A stretch of 64,000 nt of DNA from Gnetum montanum (GCA_015680685.1 MNCI01002813.1:1297403-1361402); one strand, 5' to 3'. Counted from the first letter of the stretch, positions 8,762 to 23,700 are shown. The notes: a model not told the origin generated them from the letters alone. Program-made: numbers and translations.

Positions 8762-11700
8762 GTATGCTTAAGGTTATTCTGATGCTTTTATCTTGTTGTT
8801 CGTAATCCATCCATGATTTTTTATGTTACCATCCGTTTGGTACTATTTTCGTTCATAAGTTCTATCCTGATTCATGCTCTGCCGATCCATGAAATGTAAT
8901 CGCTTTACAATGTTAAGTAGGAAAATGGAGTTCCTTGATAATCGCCAGCAGACAACGATAATTCAGATACATCGACTTTTTTGGTTTTGATGAGAGTGCT
9001 CTAAACATTTTTTTTGACTTACGGCATCCTTTTAATGATCCAATTTTGACTTCAGAAACTGACTGCAGGATTACTGAAATTGCCTTGATTATGGACTTCC
9101 CGATAAATCATTAGGCGATCAACCAAAGAACTAAATATTTGCACTATAAAATTTATTGGAGTAACCTGCTAATCATAAACTAAGATGGGTGAAGCTGAAG
9201 ACAATTTTCTTCATGTTTTAATTTGCATTCTACATCGCATTCCTGTACCCCTAAGTAATGACTGGACTCTCCGGGTTGTTAGGTATCATGCTTAGTAATG
9301 GCAGAGTATTTTGTGTCGATCAACATGAAAATGGTGCAAGCATGGAGGCATCAAGAACATTGAAAGCAACAGCTCCTGGAAGGTGACGTTTCTTCTTGGT
9401 ACAGATACCGAGAAAAAGTATTTGCGTGAATGCAATTGTGGAAAGGTACCATTTTCGTTTTCGTTAGTGGGAAGATAAAAACGGATCAAAATTGCACATT
9501 AGTCTGTATTACGTATTTAAATGTTTTTACAGTAAGTGTGAAAAACATTACACCAGTTGTTTCCATTAAAGAAATTAATTTTTTAATGGTCAGCATTCAC
9601 CAATTTAAAAACAATATTATGTGCTTGTAAATTTGCTTGATTGATAGACATGTCTTGAGTAGAAATCTTGGGGTTGCATTCACGGATGCAATTATCTCTT
9701 TCAATTACATGCTTGATCAATAAAATTTGAGCATGTGAAATTCCTCCGTTCTTATGGAAATTTTTTAGATAGCATCCTATCATGTCTTCTCAGAAATTTA
9801 AGGAGTTGACATTGAATGAAATAGGGCTACCGTTTTGGGAAAACATAAAGCGAAATGAGTTAAATGCAGTGCTTAAAGGAAACCGAAAAGCAAGAGGAAC
9901 AGTTTGCAAAGTCCTGATTCTTTCCATTGGTAAAAGCATATTTAACATAATAATTTGAGCAGCAACATAAAAGTGTATGGTGAACTATGTAGGAAAACAT
10001 CATAGAAATTATTTATACCACTGGTATTTTTTGAAATGCAAGGGGAAGAATGATGCTGCCGCATTCACTTAAAAGTGTTCAGGTCTCATTCATGGCAGCA
10101 ACACACTCTGCTAGTATATGGATGGAACATGTGGAACTCATTGTTGAATGATTTATCTTGTATTGCATATTTTTCCTGCTGATAAAACACACACACACAC
10201 ACATGCAAGGAAAAAACAAGAAAGATATAAGACATTGTCATTTGCCTGTCCACTGGCATTCACCTCTTTTTGAAGTCATTTAGGGAACTTTTTAAAATCT
10301 AAGATAGGCTGAAAACTAATTTTATGTACAACCGACTAAAAGCAAGATCCATTTGGTCAAGTCGGTTAGGATGAATTGCTTATGAACTTGTGTTGGCTGC
10401 AAAGGTAGGAGTTGGATCCTTGGGAAAGAAAAATTTGAGAGCTATTGGATTGTGTAACTTATTTTGGTTAAGTTTTGGCTGAGATGCCAACTACCAATCA
10501 TACAGACGGACCTGATCCTGTAACGCTAATTTTTATTTTGAATAGAATACAAATGAGAATCTTTGGAATGAAATAATGATATGTTGTCTAGTCTGTATTT
10601 CAGAAGTATGCTTTATTGCATATGTATCCATTCAACCAATGAAACAACTGTTAACCCTCAGCAGTAGTGAATGTTTATAACGAACAGAATTTCAACAAAA
10701 TTTGATTTTGATAACTTCTTGGCCATTCAGTTAGAATTGATGTTGCATTAAATGAATTGTTTTAAGTACTAATAGCAACATTGGAGACAATAAGAGGATG
10801 GGTTTTTTAGTATACACTGATCGCAAAATGTTACGATAGATTTTGCATAAAATAATATTTAAGGAAAAGAAAGCTTAAGATAGATGAAAAATTTGTGAAT
10901 TTGCCATACCGAAATCTATTTGCATGTTAATCAGCCTTGAAACTTATTTGAAAGCACTTCAAAGATTGTTGAAAACTTTAAAACATATGAACTTTATAAA
11001 ATAGACCAAAGAAAAAAAAACCCTACTATATCATTGGCTTGAAGAACTTTCTGAATAGTTGGAAGCACCAAAACATCAATGTTTAGGCTGCCGCTGATTT
11101 CACAATGGCTAAAAATGCTTAGTAACCATACATCATTAACCTTAGAAGCCATAGAAAGAGGCAAAGTGTGTACAGCTATACGATGTTTTAACTTTTGACT
11201 TTTTATGTTCTATTTTTTATCTCATATTCTTTTGAGGTTTTTCAGGTTTGTAGGTTTGACATGACCTAGCCTAATCTTTTCTTCCCCTTATTTTTTGGTG
11301 TTAACAATTCCTTGTATGAACCTGACCTGATTAATACCTGGGTTGGGTATAAGAAATCAGTTCATGTCAGGATTGCTATCCTTATGTTTGAGCTGTTGTT
11401 CATGTTTCATATTCTCTATTAGTAACCTCTTCACAATTGTCTTATACCGAGGTAATTCACAACTTGTCCTGATAACTCTTCTCTTTCTCTTGGCATCATT
11501 CTGTATGCTTCTTGGTTGGGCCATGTTAATTGTTAAGCAATTAGAATAAATTTAATTTGATTCTAAATTGATCTGATTGGATGAAAAACTTCAAGCGTAC
11601 TTTTGGACACTTCACAAAACACATTTTGAAGATTTTTTTCTTTTCTTTGGGAAAATGCATAACTACTGGATCTATTATGGCCGGTTAAAAAACAAAAAGG

Positions 11701-14700
11701 ATGCGTGAGACCTTACAACCAATGATGAAATCAATACTAAGCTTATAGCAGCATCAAGGTTAAAAACCAAAACCAACCAAACCATATTCTGTAGAGATAA
11801 ACCATGCTTGCATAAAACAAGTATATGAAATAGAATTTCAACATTGATTGGAAATTAAGTAGGGTTGCAACCATTGTTGAAGGGCTCTATTCAATATCAT
11901 TTGGGATACAGCAATTTCCAAGAGCTCCTACAAAAGCACTTCCAATTTCATCAACAAAAGGACATTGCATGAAAAAAGGATTGAAGACTTGTTTGCATTA
12001 ATGCATGATGAACATCCTAATTGGAGATTAAATGCTCCTACTCTAAAGAGTTTCTTATAGCTATTTTGTAGTGTATGTTTCTCATGTCACAGCCATTTGT
12101 TAAAGTAACAACCATTGTAGAGTTGGGCCACTACCTTATGCCATTGTGATATAGGATGGTAGGCACCTTTGTGCATGGAGTTGTATTTGGCCTTTACCAA
12201 ATACTCATTATGGTCTTTTCAAATAATGACACCATCTTGAAATCATGCATTTTCTACAAATCAAGACTGTGTTTTCTTGAGCCCATTTTTTCTTGAAAAA
12301 GGTTAGGAGTAGTCTATTATAAAGTTAAGATAACTAAATGTCTAAGAACATATTGTTCCTTAGGGAGGAGGTGTTAGATTGACTATACAAAATAGAGAAC
12401 AATAATCGCTATACAAAAATGACTCCTTGTAGCTATATAAAGAAACATTGGATGTAGATGGACCCTGATAATATTGGAGATGGCAGCAGGAGGGATTGCA
12501 GCAGGAGGTAATGCAAATGGAGGGACCATGACAGGGGTGGGGTAGGATGCTATTGAAGTTGGAGGGATAGGGTTGGGTATGGGAGGGATAGGTGCGGGGA
12601 GTGGGCTTGTTGGTGCTCATGCCAGTTTTCAGGATGGTGGCTTGGGCTTGGGCAGACATGGGGGCTCTAGCCCCGAGGATTTCTTTGGGGCGTCTATGAG
12701 GAGCAGGGGGTCACTAAGGTTGGAGGTGCCTTAGTTTTTGTTGGTGGCCTTGGGGACCTTGGAGAGGAGCCTCATTGGTTGTTTTGTGTCAAGTGGGCCA
12801 AGGCCCAAGCCTGAACTCATTTAGAAATGGGTTGTGGCCATGTGGAGGCTTGATAATGTTGGGGTGAGGAGTCTTTTGGAGGAGCTTATTCTTTTTGTTT
12901 TTTCCTGTATTGAGGACCGTGACCTAGTCCTGCTGGGGGGTCCTTGGTTTTTTGGAGTGAGGGGCCTTGTCGTCACTACTTGGAGGCCTAGGGCACACCG
13001 GGATAAAGATCTTTTCTCACACATTGATTTGGATTTGTGTTTCTGGTGTGCCTTGGGAGGCATGGATGCCAAGGTTTTTCCAGTCTCTGGCAACTTATTT
13101 CAGGGAATTCATCACACTAGATAAACCCAATAGGACTATGGAGAGGATGGGCTTTGCTCGTTTTTGTGTTTAGAGATTGTTCTCTTGAAAAGCCTTGCTC
13201 AAGGACTTAGTCTTGGCCCTTTCCTTGGGGGAGGAGAGGATTATTGTGGAGTATGAGAATTTGCTCATAGAGAGCAAGAAATCTGGGCCTAATGGGGGCC
13301 CCTCTTAGCATTGTGGGAAAGTAGGGCACACTACGGCGAATTGCTGGGTTAAGCCAAACGCAACAGATGCAATAGATGTTGAAGGATGGTAGCAGGTTAA
13401 GCAAAAGCATAAGAAGGGACCCAAGGAATGAATGGGGCTTATTAATTCACGAGCCCTCCCAAAGGGGTTTGCTAAGGAGTTAGGGGCACCTTCGGGATGG
13501 AGTAAATCGTCGGAGGGAATAGGTGTGGGTAGGGCCTAGAATCTTCTGCTATTCTTGATGTGGGGTTTACCACTCTGCCTAAAGCCAACCTGTTGAGTAA
13601 GGACATTCCCCTCTAGGAAGTTGGGTCACCATTGTTTGGGGATCCTCCAAGCTAGTTTTTGAGGAGATTTTACAGTCACTTGTGGACAACGGTGAGGGTT
13701 TCAAGGTGTCCATGGAAGCTGGGTAGGTTGGCCATCCATGAATGTTAGTGGTTGTAGCTAACAAACCCAGCTTGAAATCAATTTAGGCCTTCAAAAGACC
13801 CTTCTTGAGATCTACCACAAACGCTCGAGTGGGTGACCATGAAGATTATGATATGGAATTGTAGGGGCCAGGGCACCCCCTATAAACGACACACCCTTAA
13901 AGAAATCATGCATAGAGATAACTATTCCATCGTTTGTTTGCAAAAAAACGAAGTTGTAGCTCTGGGAATTTGAGTTATTACAATGGAACAAGTGGCATGT
14001 CCAGCAGGTGGCCTGTTTCAGTCGCACTGGGGGCCTTGCTATTTTATCTAGATTTGGGTTCCACCCCTTGGATGCTTTAGAATGGAGCATCATGGTTCAC
14101 TTACCTTCACTTGGAATTTGGCTCACCAATTTCTACGAGGAGAGGGAATGGGAGAAATGTCTCGTTGAGCTAAGAAGAATCGTGGTGCTGATCCTTGACC
14201 ATTGGTGTTGGGTCATGGTGGGGGATTTTAATCAAAGACTTTATGCATGGGAGAAGATTGGTACTGAGTGCGTAGAACTGTCGGTTGTGGACCTCTTCTT
14301 GCAATTCCTTCACCAACATAACCTGGTGGATTTAGAGATTAAGAACTATCGTTACACTTGGAGTAATCGGAGGAAAGGCAATGACAGAGTAATGTCTTGT
14401 ATTGATCAGGTGTGGATGGTAGCCTTGCTTCTGCTTTAGTAGGATGTATGCGTTAGAGGACCTCCAACCACATGTCTTTGATTTGTCAAATTGGGAGGAA
14501 GTTGGGTGTTTCTGCCTTGTGCTTTCATTTCAAATGGGCTTGGATCATGAAACCTTGGTTAAGGCCTTGGTTACCACGATCTAGGAGAGGCACCCATCTA
14601 GCCATGTTTCTCATGATTTTCTCACTAACAAGCTTAATGCTCTTAAAAAGGAAATTTGATCATGTAGGAAGGATGAGAAGTATACTTTTAGGTTCCATAG

Positions 14701-17700
14701 GGGTGCACTAGAGCAAAAGCTTTGGGATGTCTAGGCAAAACAGTAGCGAGGAGAAGCTCTAATGCAAGAAGAGTAGGACATTCTTCATGCTCTCTAGCAA
14801 TTGGATCATGAAGAAATAGAGTACTAGAGGCAAAGATCCAGAATCCAATGGTTGAGAGATGGCGATATGCCCACCAAATTTTTTTCGTTGTGGCTCAAGC
14901 CAATTGGCAAGCCAAATAGGTGCACACTCTAACCAAGTGTGGACAAGTCCTTGAACATTCTACAGAGATCATGTAGGAATTCCACAATTTTTTGGTGAGT
15001 GTGTGGTGTTGAAAGGATAGGGCCCCTCTGTCAGTATTGGTGGAGAAGGTTCTTACGGATGTTGATAATTCAAAGCTTCTCCAGCCTTTCTCAAGTCAAG
15101 AATTAGAGTGGGCCATGGCAGCTCTCAAATTTGGGTGGGCCCCTGAGCTAGATGGGTGGCCCATTGAATTCTTTAGGGAGTATGTGGATGTGTTGGGGGC
15201 TAACATCTTGGACGCTTTTAACAACATGCTCAAATGGTGATAGATCTGTCAGGAGATTAATTGTTCACGGGTTGTGCTTCTCCCTAAGGTAGAATGTCCT
15301 ACTTGGCCATCATGGTTTAGGCCAATTGGAGTCTGCAATACGCTCCTACGCCTTTTCACCAAGATGCTTGTTAGAAGACTGGCACCTTTGATGCCAAACT
15401 CGGTCAAGAATAATCAAGTGGGCTTTGTTAAGGATTGCCTCCTTCAAGATCAGGTTATCATGCTCCATGAAATTTTTCATTTGTTTAGTCTAACTCGTTT
15501 CCTAGGTTTGTGTTTTAAGCTAGACATCACTAAGGCATATGACACAGTTTTGTGGGAGGCATTGGCGGAAGTTATGAGAAGGAAAGGTTTTAGCCAAGAT
15601 TTTATCAATTTATGCCTCCACAATCAGTCCTCTGCCATGTTCTCCTTTGACTTGGAAGGGATTCTTTGGGTGGGGAGAGGACTATGATAAGGTGATCCTC
15701 TATCGGTGTACCCGTTTATTCTTTTGATGGACACCTTGCAAGATTATTGTAAGAAGGAAGGTGTTCGGGGAGTGAATGTTCATTGGGGTGGAGTGCCTAG
15801 CTAGGAATTACGCAGATGATACGATTATCTTTACATGGGCCTCGGTGTCGTAGGCTATAATATTGGATAGGGCATTAATTTGGTTAGTTGAGGAGGTAAG
15901 TATTGAGGTTAATTGGGCCAAATCTGCGGTTTATATGATGAACATTGACGAAGGAGTTAAGGTTGGGATTGTGTGGATTTTGTGGGTTCTACTAGGGCAA
16001 CACCAGTATATGTATCTTGGCTTCCCGATGTTTGGATGGAATCGGAGATAGACTTGGATTGATTTACTGAAGTAGTTGCAGATGCGGATTGGCCATTGGA
16101 CCAATCACTTTCTGACTTGCAAAGGGAGGATTTTTCTTGCTTCTATGGTACTGTCGCCCATTGCTCAATTTACTGCATCTCTTGCCTCTCCCCCCTTGGA
16201 CGTTGGGAATAAAGTGGATCAATTAATATGATGGTTTGTTTGGTTGGGTGGAAAAGGCAGACAATGCTTGCATTTACTTCAGTGAGATAAGGTTGCTTGG
16301 GCTAGAAATGCGGGAGGAGTGGCAATTTTCAAATTTGTGGATCTCATTTTAATGGGGCAACAACAACCTCTGTTGCGGTTGACCAATGGAGGTTCGGATG
16401 TTCTACCATGGGTATAGCTCATGCATAATAAGTATCACCAATCGGTGGCCATGTGTTAGGATTCGGGACTATGGCGGGTCCTTTGTTGCCACGCCCTTTG
16501 GATGGATCAACTTGCATTGCAACACGTGTCACCGTGTGAGCTCATCAAATCTCAATATTCGATGGTTTTGGGATGGAATGTGGTGTGGTAGGGGAGATTG
16601 CAAGAAAAGCTAAAGATTTTTCTTTGGCTTGTTTACCATGGGGCTTTGTCGGTGCGTGTCGCTCTTCGATGATGAGGATTAAACATAGATGGTAGGTGTC
16701 CTACATGTAGAAGGTTGGAGGAAATGTGGGAACACTTCACTTTTGTCTGCCCGTTTAGTCAAGTTGTGTGGTAGGTAGCTCATTTACCCCTTTCCATCCT
16801 TTTAATGGGAGACTCTTAGGCCAAAACCATCCTTTGGTGCTTGTGGAATGTGCGGAACAATCTCATTTTCCAACAAGTGCCTTTTCCCTCGTTGGCCAAC
16901 ATCATTGCGAAAGGTTGTAGGTTTTGGAAAGAAGCTTTGACAGCGATGGGAGCTACGTTGACGTTCAAACCCTCATGGGAACGGTACTAGAACAACTTCG
17001 TGTTGTGGGACCTAGTGCATTCGGTTGGATGGGAAGGCTTGCTTCCCAAGCTTGTGGGGGACCCTGCTTTGCCAGATGATGAATTTTTTTCCAACTAGCA
17101 GGGTACCTCCATTGTGTTCCATGGGGTCAGGATTGACCTTACTGAAGATGCGCTGGCTAGGGCATTGGGTGTGCCAACCACTGGGCATGAGATTTTGCTT
17201 GTCACATGAGGGTTGCAGGAAGTGCAAAGCTTCTTTTTGGGCCATATCCCGAGAACTACCAATGGGCAGGTGCTGTGATCCGCTCTTCCTGAATTTTGGT
17301 AGTTGGTAGTCGACCTAGTTGAGCGATATTTTGTTCAATCAAGGAACAGGTCTAGGCTTTAGGGAACACATTTCGCATTTTTACCGTGCCTCTGAAGGAC
17401 TGTTAGGTGAATATTTCAGAGTTCTTTTTGGCTTCCTTGAGACGCCAATGGACAAGCAGGCATTTAGGTTTAATTCTTGCTTTGTGGCGTGTGGCAAGGG
17501 AAGTGTTGCAGATGGGTCTTATGGGATCCTTGGGTTAGGTTGTCTATTATAGATGGAGGAAGCTAATAGGTAGTCTGATGGACTCCTTGAGGGGGATGGT
17601 GGTTCTAGCTCTCATGGCCATGGGGAGATAGACTGTTGAGATTGGTATTGACCTTGATGAGGGTATGGGTGAGGGTGAGGCCAATCGTTTGGGATTGGAG

Positions 17701-20700
17701 ACACAATTGGTGTTTGTGAGGAAGGAGGCGGCCTTGGCTGCTTGGGCCAAGGAAAGCCAAGTCTAGCAAGCTAAATGGGAGGCACAGGAAGAAATGTTTC
17801 AACATTAGATGGACAAGTTGCAGAGGTGCCATTTCATCGAAATTGAAGAACTGCAACGACAATAGTTGGTCATGGAGGCTAGGGCCCAAGCTGCGCTAGA
17901 AGAGAAGATTCAAGAGGAAATTAGGGAAGAAATGGAGAATAAGGCATGGTGTCAAAAGGTGTAGAAACAAGAGGCTGAGGAGCAATGAATTTGCAAGGCT
18001 CAAGAAGATGCAGAGCAGCAAGAACAGCTATCATGGGCTCATAGGTCTAATGCCACGGCTTGGTTGTGGGCAAGTAAATTCCCATACATGTAGATGCGCA
18101 TCAGTTGAGAAGTGCCGTGGCCTGCGTTGTGTTGTCATATTTGGCTTTCCTCAGCCCCACTCCACCTAGATGTTTAAGGGTTGGCAGCTGAACAAGCTAG
18201 AAAGGCGGAGGCCTTTAAAAACTTCTAGGAGGTTGCAGCATTTGTTTCTATGAAGGAGTTTCGTGCACAGTTGGACGAGCTGCATGTTAGTCTTATTTTG
18301 CACTACCATTGTGACAGGTTGCCTTGACACCCATAGTGGAGGGGGTTCTTGGTTTTTCCGTGTTGGGGGTGTCTCGGTTGCATTTTTGGGGGTTTGGTTT
18401 TTTTTCTGTTTTTGTCTCAGCTCGTTTCCATTGCGTCCTTTTTAGTGTTGTTGTATCGCATGTTTGCAAGTCTATCATTGTCTCTATAGAAGGTTGGGGG
18501 TGGCTTGCGCCCATTTTTGATGTTTATGGGGCTGTTTGAGGCTGGTTTTGTTTGAGCTCAGGGCTGCCTGCCCTGAGGCAGGATGTTGATTATCTGCCAT
18601 TTTGGCTGTGGGCATTACTGGTCCGTTTTTGTTTATAGCTTTTTCTTGATTATACATTCCTGAAAGTTTTTCCAACAAAAAAAAAAAAAAAACCATCGGA
18701 TGCAAGATTGAGACCAATAAACCTGCCCTTCCAGGTTTAAAGAGGGAGCTAAGGGAGAAATCTCCCTGTCCTCTTGACACTGGTACATAAGAACAAACCA
18801 ACAGAAAGAAAATGTGGTAGAGACTAAGAGATGTAGTGTCTATGAATGAAATAAATTTGCATACTCAATAACAATGAATTCTTGATCTTAATACCTTTGC
18901 ATCACCTAATAGATCCCCGTGAGTGTTTGGAATTGTTTATCTCTTCTCAGGTTTTTATCTTGATACATGGTCCTAGTAAGTCTTCTGTAACTACATGTGA
19001 TATCCCTTAGGGTGGTCCTTTTTGTTAGGCCTAAACTTTTGAAAGGGAAGATACATATTGCTATATTGGATGAAAAATTGCTTTGCCACTTCAGCAATCT
19101 TTTGTCACAGAGGGGCCAACCTGGTCTGCCACATTGGGCTGCTAAAGCTCTTCCTTGTTCTTGGCAGAACAAAATCTGCCATGTCTTGGAGCCCATGATA
19201 CACTAGACTAACAGTCTTGCCTTCAACATGAATATGTAAAAGATGGGCAATGACCTTATTTGAAAGGGGAATGTCACTGCCCTGGAAGAAAGTAATTTGT
19301 GTGTACGACTGGTGTCATACCACAATTTTTCGATTGGAATGTGAATGGTGAAAATATTCATTACAATAACAATTCTTAGTGAAACAATAACCTATGCCTA
19401 GCTAGGAGCAACAAAATGTACCGGCAATTAAACAGTATTGTGTGCGTGATTACAATCAGTAGCCTGCGCAAAAGATAGAGTATGTAACCTGTGCAAAATA
19501 GAAATAATAAATATATGCAAGAGCAGGAATAGTGATCTGCGTACTAACAAAAACTGTAATCTACGCACTATCAAAAACAGTAACATGGGCAATAATGGAA
19601 ATAATGACCTGTCTATGATTCTACTGTAAAGAGTCATCAGTATCCAATATATTGATTAGATTGAACAATCAACATTACTTAAGTCTCTTTCTGAATCATA
19701 ATTTTACGTAGAAATGAATAAAAAGAGAAATGAAAAAGAAAGTATTATGTTACAGCTACAATTCATCCTGGATTAGGAAAAAAGAAAGAAAAACAATTAT
19801 ACGACAATTAACATCCAGAACTCGATATGCCAATCAAGGTATTGATTAGGCAAAATTGTCACTATAGAACATCTCCCCTTCTAGATGGGTTTCTTCCTGC
19901 TTGGACAATATTTGAATATAAAAAGTTAAAATGAAGGTTCCAGAGATGTGGTAGTAGACAAGGTAGTAGGATGGCTTCAGGTTGTGTCAACAATAGACCC
20001 ACCCAAGGTTACTACAGCCAACCTGAGATACACATAATCAATCATGATAGCAACCAGTAAGTGATCTGATTGACAACAGCACCACCAATGATAGCTCCCA
20101 TGGACAACTCCCTTGTTAACAACCCCAGTTTAGACTTTATACCTATTGCTACCTAAGTTATCATCTAGATCTCCCAAATTGGTGCCCAGTAGTCTAACAT
20201 TTACGTCACTGGTGTATGCTGTCGTGCACTACCCTACTGGCAATTGGTGATACAACAATGCCTCAACCCATTGGCTCTTGTTGGTGATCTACGGGCTCTT
20301 GATTGATTGCTTTGTCTTGTTAGCAATTTGCGGTGTTTTGATTAGTGGGCGTGCTTTGACACCGAAATTGAGTTCATGCAAGCCACAAAACAATTGATAC
20401 TCCAAATACATTCTAGAAAGAAAACACAAATCATCTACTTCACTGGTGTATGCTGTCGTGCACTACCCCACTGGCAATTGGTGATACAACAAAGCCTCAA
20501 CCCATTGGCTCTTGTTGGTGATCTACAGGCTCTTGATTGATTGCTTTGTCTTGTTAGCAATTTGTGGTGTTTTGATTAGTGGGCCTGCTTTCACATCAAA
20601 GTTGAGTTCATGCAACTTCAGCCACAAAACAATTGATAGTCCAAAGACATTCCAGAAAGGAAACACAAGTCAACTTGTAGATAGGAATACCACAAAGGAA

Positions 20701-23700
20701 CAAATATCATCACAATATGGAACGATAGATTCTGCAATAAGAAGAATAAAAAAAAAAAAAAGGGTTTGGATAACAATGATAAAATGGTAAAATAAAATGA
20801 TGCAAGCTTCACAAAATGGATCATTAAAAGAGATGAACTCAACAAGAGCAAAACAACACCAGTAGGCAAGAAATGGAAGATTTCTCTTTACAGAAATGGG
20901 CTTTTTGCTTGGACCCTTGCAACATTACCCCTAATTCACTTCCAGTCCGTACTTCCAAACCAGTGGATGCCCATGCTGCAGCCAACAGAAGACAAGGGAT
21001 TCAACAATAGGGCAGGTTATGTGTAGGTAATTGAGTAGAATTAGGGTTGCACATCTCCTTGGAAACTAACTTTTCATTGAAAATAAAATAAAAATAATAA
21101 AACTAAGAAAATATTTATTCCTAGTGCCCCACTTCTTGCTAAAACATGTTAAACACAACGTTATGGAATAAACTCATCAACTTAACATTAACAATTCATA
21201 TATAAGAAAATAACACTTAATGCATGGCTCCTGTTAACTATTAACAATACATTAACAATTCAACTCTCATTGTTCCTTAAATCCAAAAAAAACAAAAATC
21301 GAAAAGAGCTTGTAGCATGCCAGCTATAGCATTCATTTTACTAGGTAAAGCAAGGACATTAGATGTCAACCATATGGGCACCACAAAACACACGATAACA
21401 TAACTTATAGAAATAAGGCATAAAACGTTCACCTTAAGTCATAACAGCTAGCAGAAGAAAGTCATATAATTGAGGTCATTGTACCCTTGCAGTTTGGGTA
21501 GGAGCCCATCCAACCCAGCCCTACTAGCAAGGGCCCACTGCACTTGGCATGTCTGAATCCTTCAATGCCTCTTTCAAAAGTTAGTGTCACACCCATTCTA
21601 GAAATTTTTCCCCAGTTACACTTAACTGTGAGAGCTACAATGTGAACGGAGGGGGAGGGAAGGGAATATTATTGAATATAAGGTTGGTTTGTGTCTTCTG
21701 GATGCTCCACACCACCAAAATATTAATGGTGTTTGTATGGAAAAATTGATAGTTCACTAGCATCATTAAACTAACAGACTGCTAGATACTGACATCCGAC
21801 TAACATCTCACAGTTAAGTGGTCCATCATTTCCACATCATACATGCAGATGGAACACATGTTTGACATATTCGTCCTACACCTACATAGCTTTTGTTATG
21901 CTAAGATGGCATCACATTTATCAAGCTAGTATTTGGCCATTGCAGTAAGCACAAATGTAGTGAAAATGCATTTGGCCTTGCTAAATAGATGTTGATTAAT
22001 ACAGGAAGTACATTTGTTTTGTATTCTTTGAATGAGTTCACTCCATGAAACTATCTTGTGCCAATGATGGATAGACAGACCTAGGTAAATGTCATTGATG
22101 CCTTCTTGTTGGAAGTTCAAGGAATGCATTATGTCCACCTTGGTTTTGAGGGAAGCGTGGAGAAAGTGAATGGTTAACTTTTACCAATTGAATGAGATTC
22201 CCACTTGTTTCGACATTGTGTTGAATTTTTTTTCATGGCTAGGGTCTTCAATGAACTAGCTTTTTTAATAATCATGGTGTTGTTAATGTAATGATTTGCT
22301 AAACAACTAATTGAACTAATTGCCACTCTATATGTGACTATTGTCATTATCATTATTACCATTCTCTATGAGATCAGAAAACAGTGAACAGTTAATAATA
22401 ACCACAAAAAATGATATCAGTCTCTCTACTATGACTAACCATCATTAAAATTTTTTTAGAAATTTGATTTTTGGAGTAGACAAGTAGCAAAATTCCGTGT
22501 GCTCTTATGCTAAATGAAAAGAAAAAAAAATCTGATATGTACTAATCTTGAACACCATGATCAATTAACATGGTTCTAAACTTTGAAATCTTCATTATTA
22601 AAATTTTCAGCCTCCCATGTTTTTACATTGAGAGAAATGGAGGCTTGAACAAAGGACAATTTAACAATGAATTGGGACATGACAAGTCTTTTGAAAACCC
22701 CACAAAACTGACCTAGAAATACTCAACAAAACAAAAACTTGTACACTTAACAAAAGACACTAAAAATCCTCAATATGCATAGCTTATTTTTATTTTTAAA
22801 TGAGTATTCAATGGACCCCTTGGCCATCCAGCTGTGATACACCAAGTCTCTTTAACCCTACAACATCTTGTAGCCCACACAAGAAGAACACTAAGGTTGG
22901 ATAAAATAGTGGGGGCTAACACCGTTAAGCACCTTCAAGAACTAAGCCCTTGTAGCCTACACAAGAGATCATTAGCCTTGGATAGAATGATGGGGGGCAT
23001 TTCTTAAAAAAAATTATCACAAAAGCATGAAATATCAAATGCACATGACACCAGGAAAATGTTAATTCATAAGCATAAACAAAATGCTAACTCATAAGCC
23101 CAAAACATGCATGCTAAAAATCAAATCTTAGACTTATGGAAGACCACATGCATAGCTCACAAACTCACAAGACAATCCCACATGCCCTCAATCCTCACTT
23201 ATCCAAGCCAATATAACCTTAAACAGCTAACAAATTTTGTACAACAAGGGTTTGGAATACGCACCCCTAACGTTGAAGTTGGCCAATTTGGAGTGGGAGA
23301 AGACACCTCAAGCTTGGGTTATTGTCTAGCCAGTAGCCTTAAGAAATCAATTTCAAATTGCAAGTTCAAGGTGCTGCTGAAATCTTCCTAAAAACCAGAG
23401 AAAATAGTCCCTTGGATTAGCCAAACAGTCCCCAAAAATTAGTCACAAAAGCCTCCAACAACAGCAGCAAAATCAATCTTCCAAGAGCCTACAAAACCAC
23501 TCAAGACAGTCCAAGAGATGGTTGAGAACAAGAAAGGAACAACCACTCTCCTCCTCTTCTCAACTCTTCACCCCTCAAACTAGCATAGTCTTCCCTTCCT
23601 TGGCAAAGGTGAAAATGAGAGCAAACTCCCCTCTATATATAAGATAGATGAGACCTTAAGACTTGGACAAAGATTTGTACACAATAGTTTACACAATGGT

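Larger units (their letters stand above)
12360..18692 (+). mobile_element. L1-type LINE copy L1-a, near full length, degenerate
   Basis: In order: Gly-rich ORF1 start (about 12440-12800), an ORF1 RNA-binding (DUF4283-like) region with GPWFFGVRGLVVTTW, a damaged CCHC knuckle (about 13303-13345), endonuclease from 13839, reverse transcriptase about 15037-16050, zf-RVT about 16610-16790, a Gln/Glu-rich coiled-coil tract and a C-terminal motif (17740-18290), then a 16-A tail at 18677-18692. This is the layout of plant L1 LINEs. Tens of stops and frameshifts make it inactive. The 5' edge is approximate. I did not find a convincing target-site duplication. It sits in the gene's own orientation in intron 2. 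Confidence 0.85.

Noticed and set aside
9583-9783. Short minus-strand frame in intron 2
   Set aside because: AT-rich random frame with no motif, no splice-linked neighbour and no family resemblance.
10187-10203. (AC)n run as a functional site
   Set aside because: An ordinary microsatellite of 17 nt with no associated structure.
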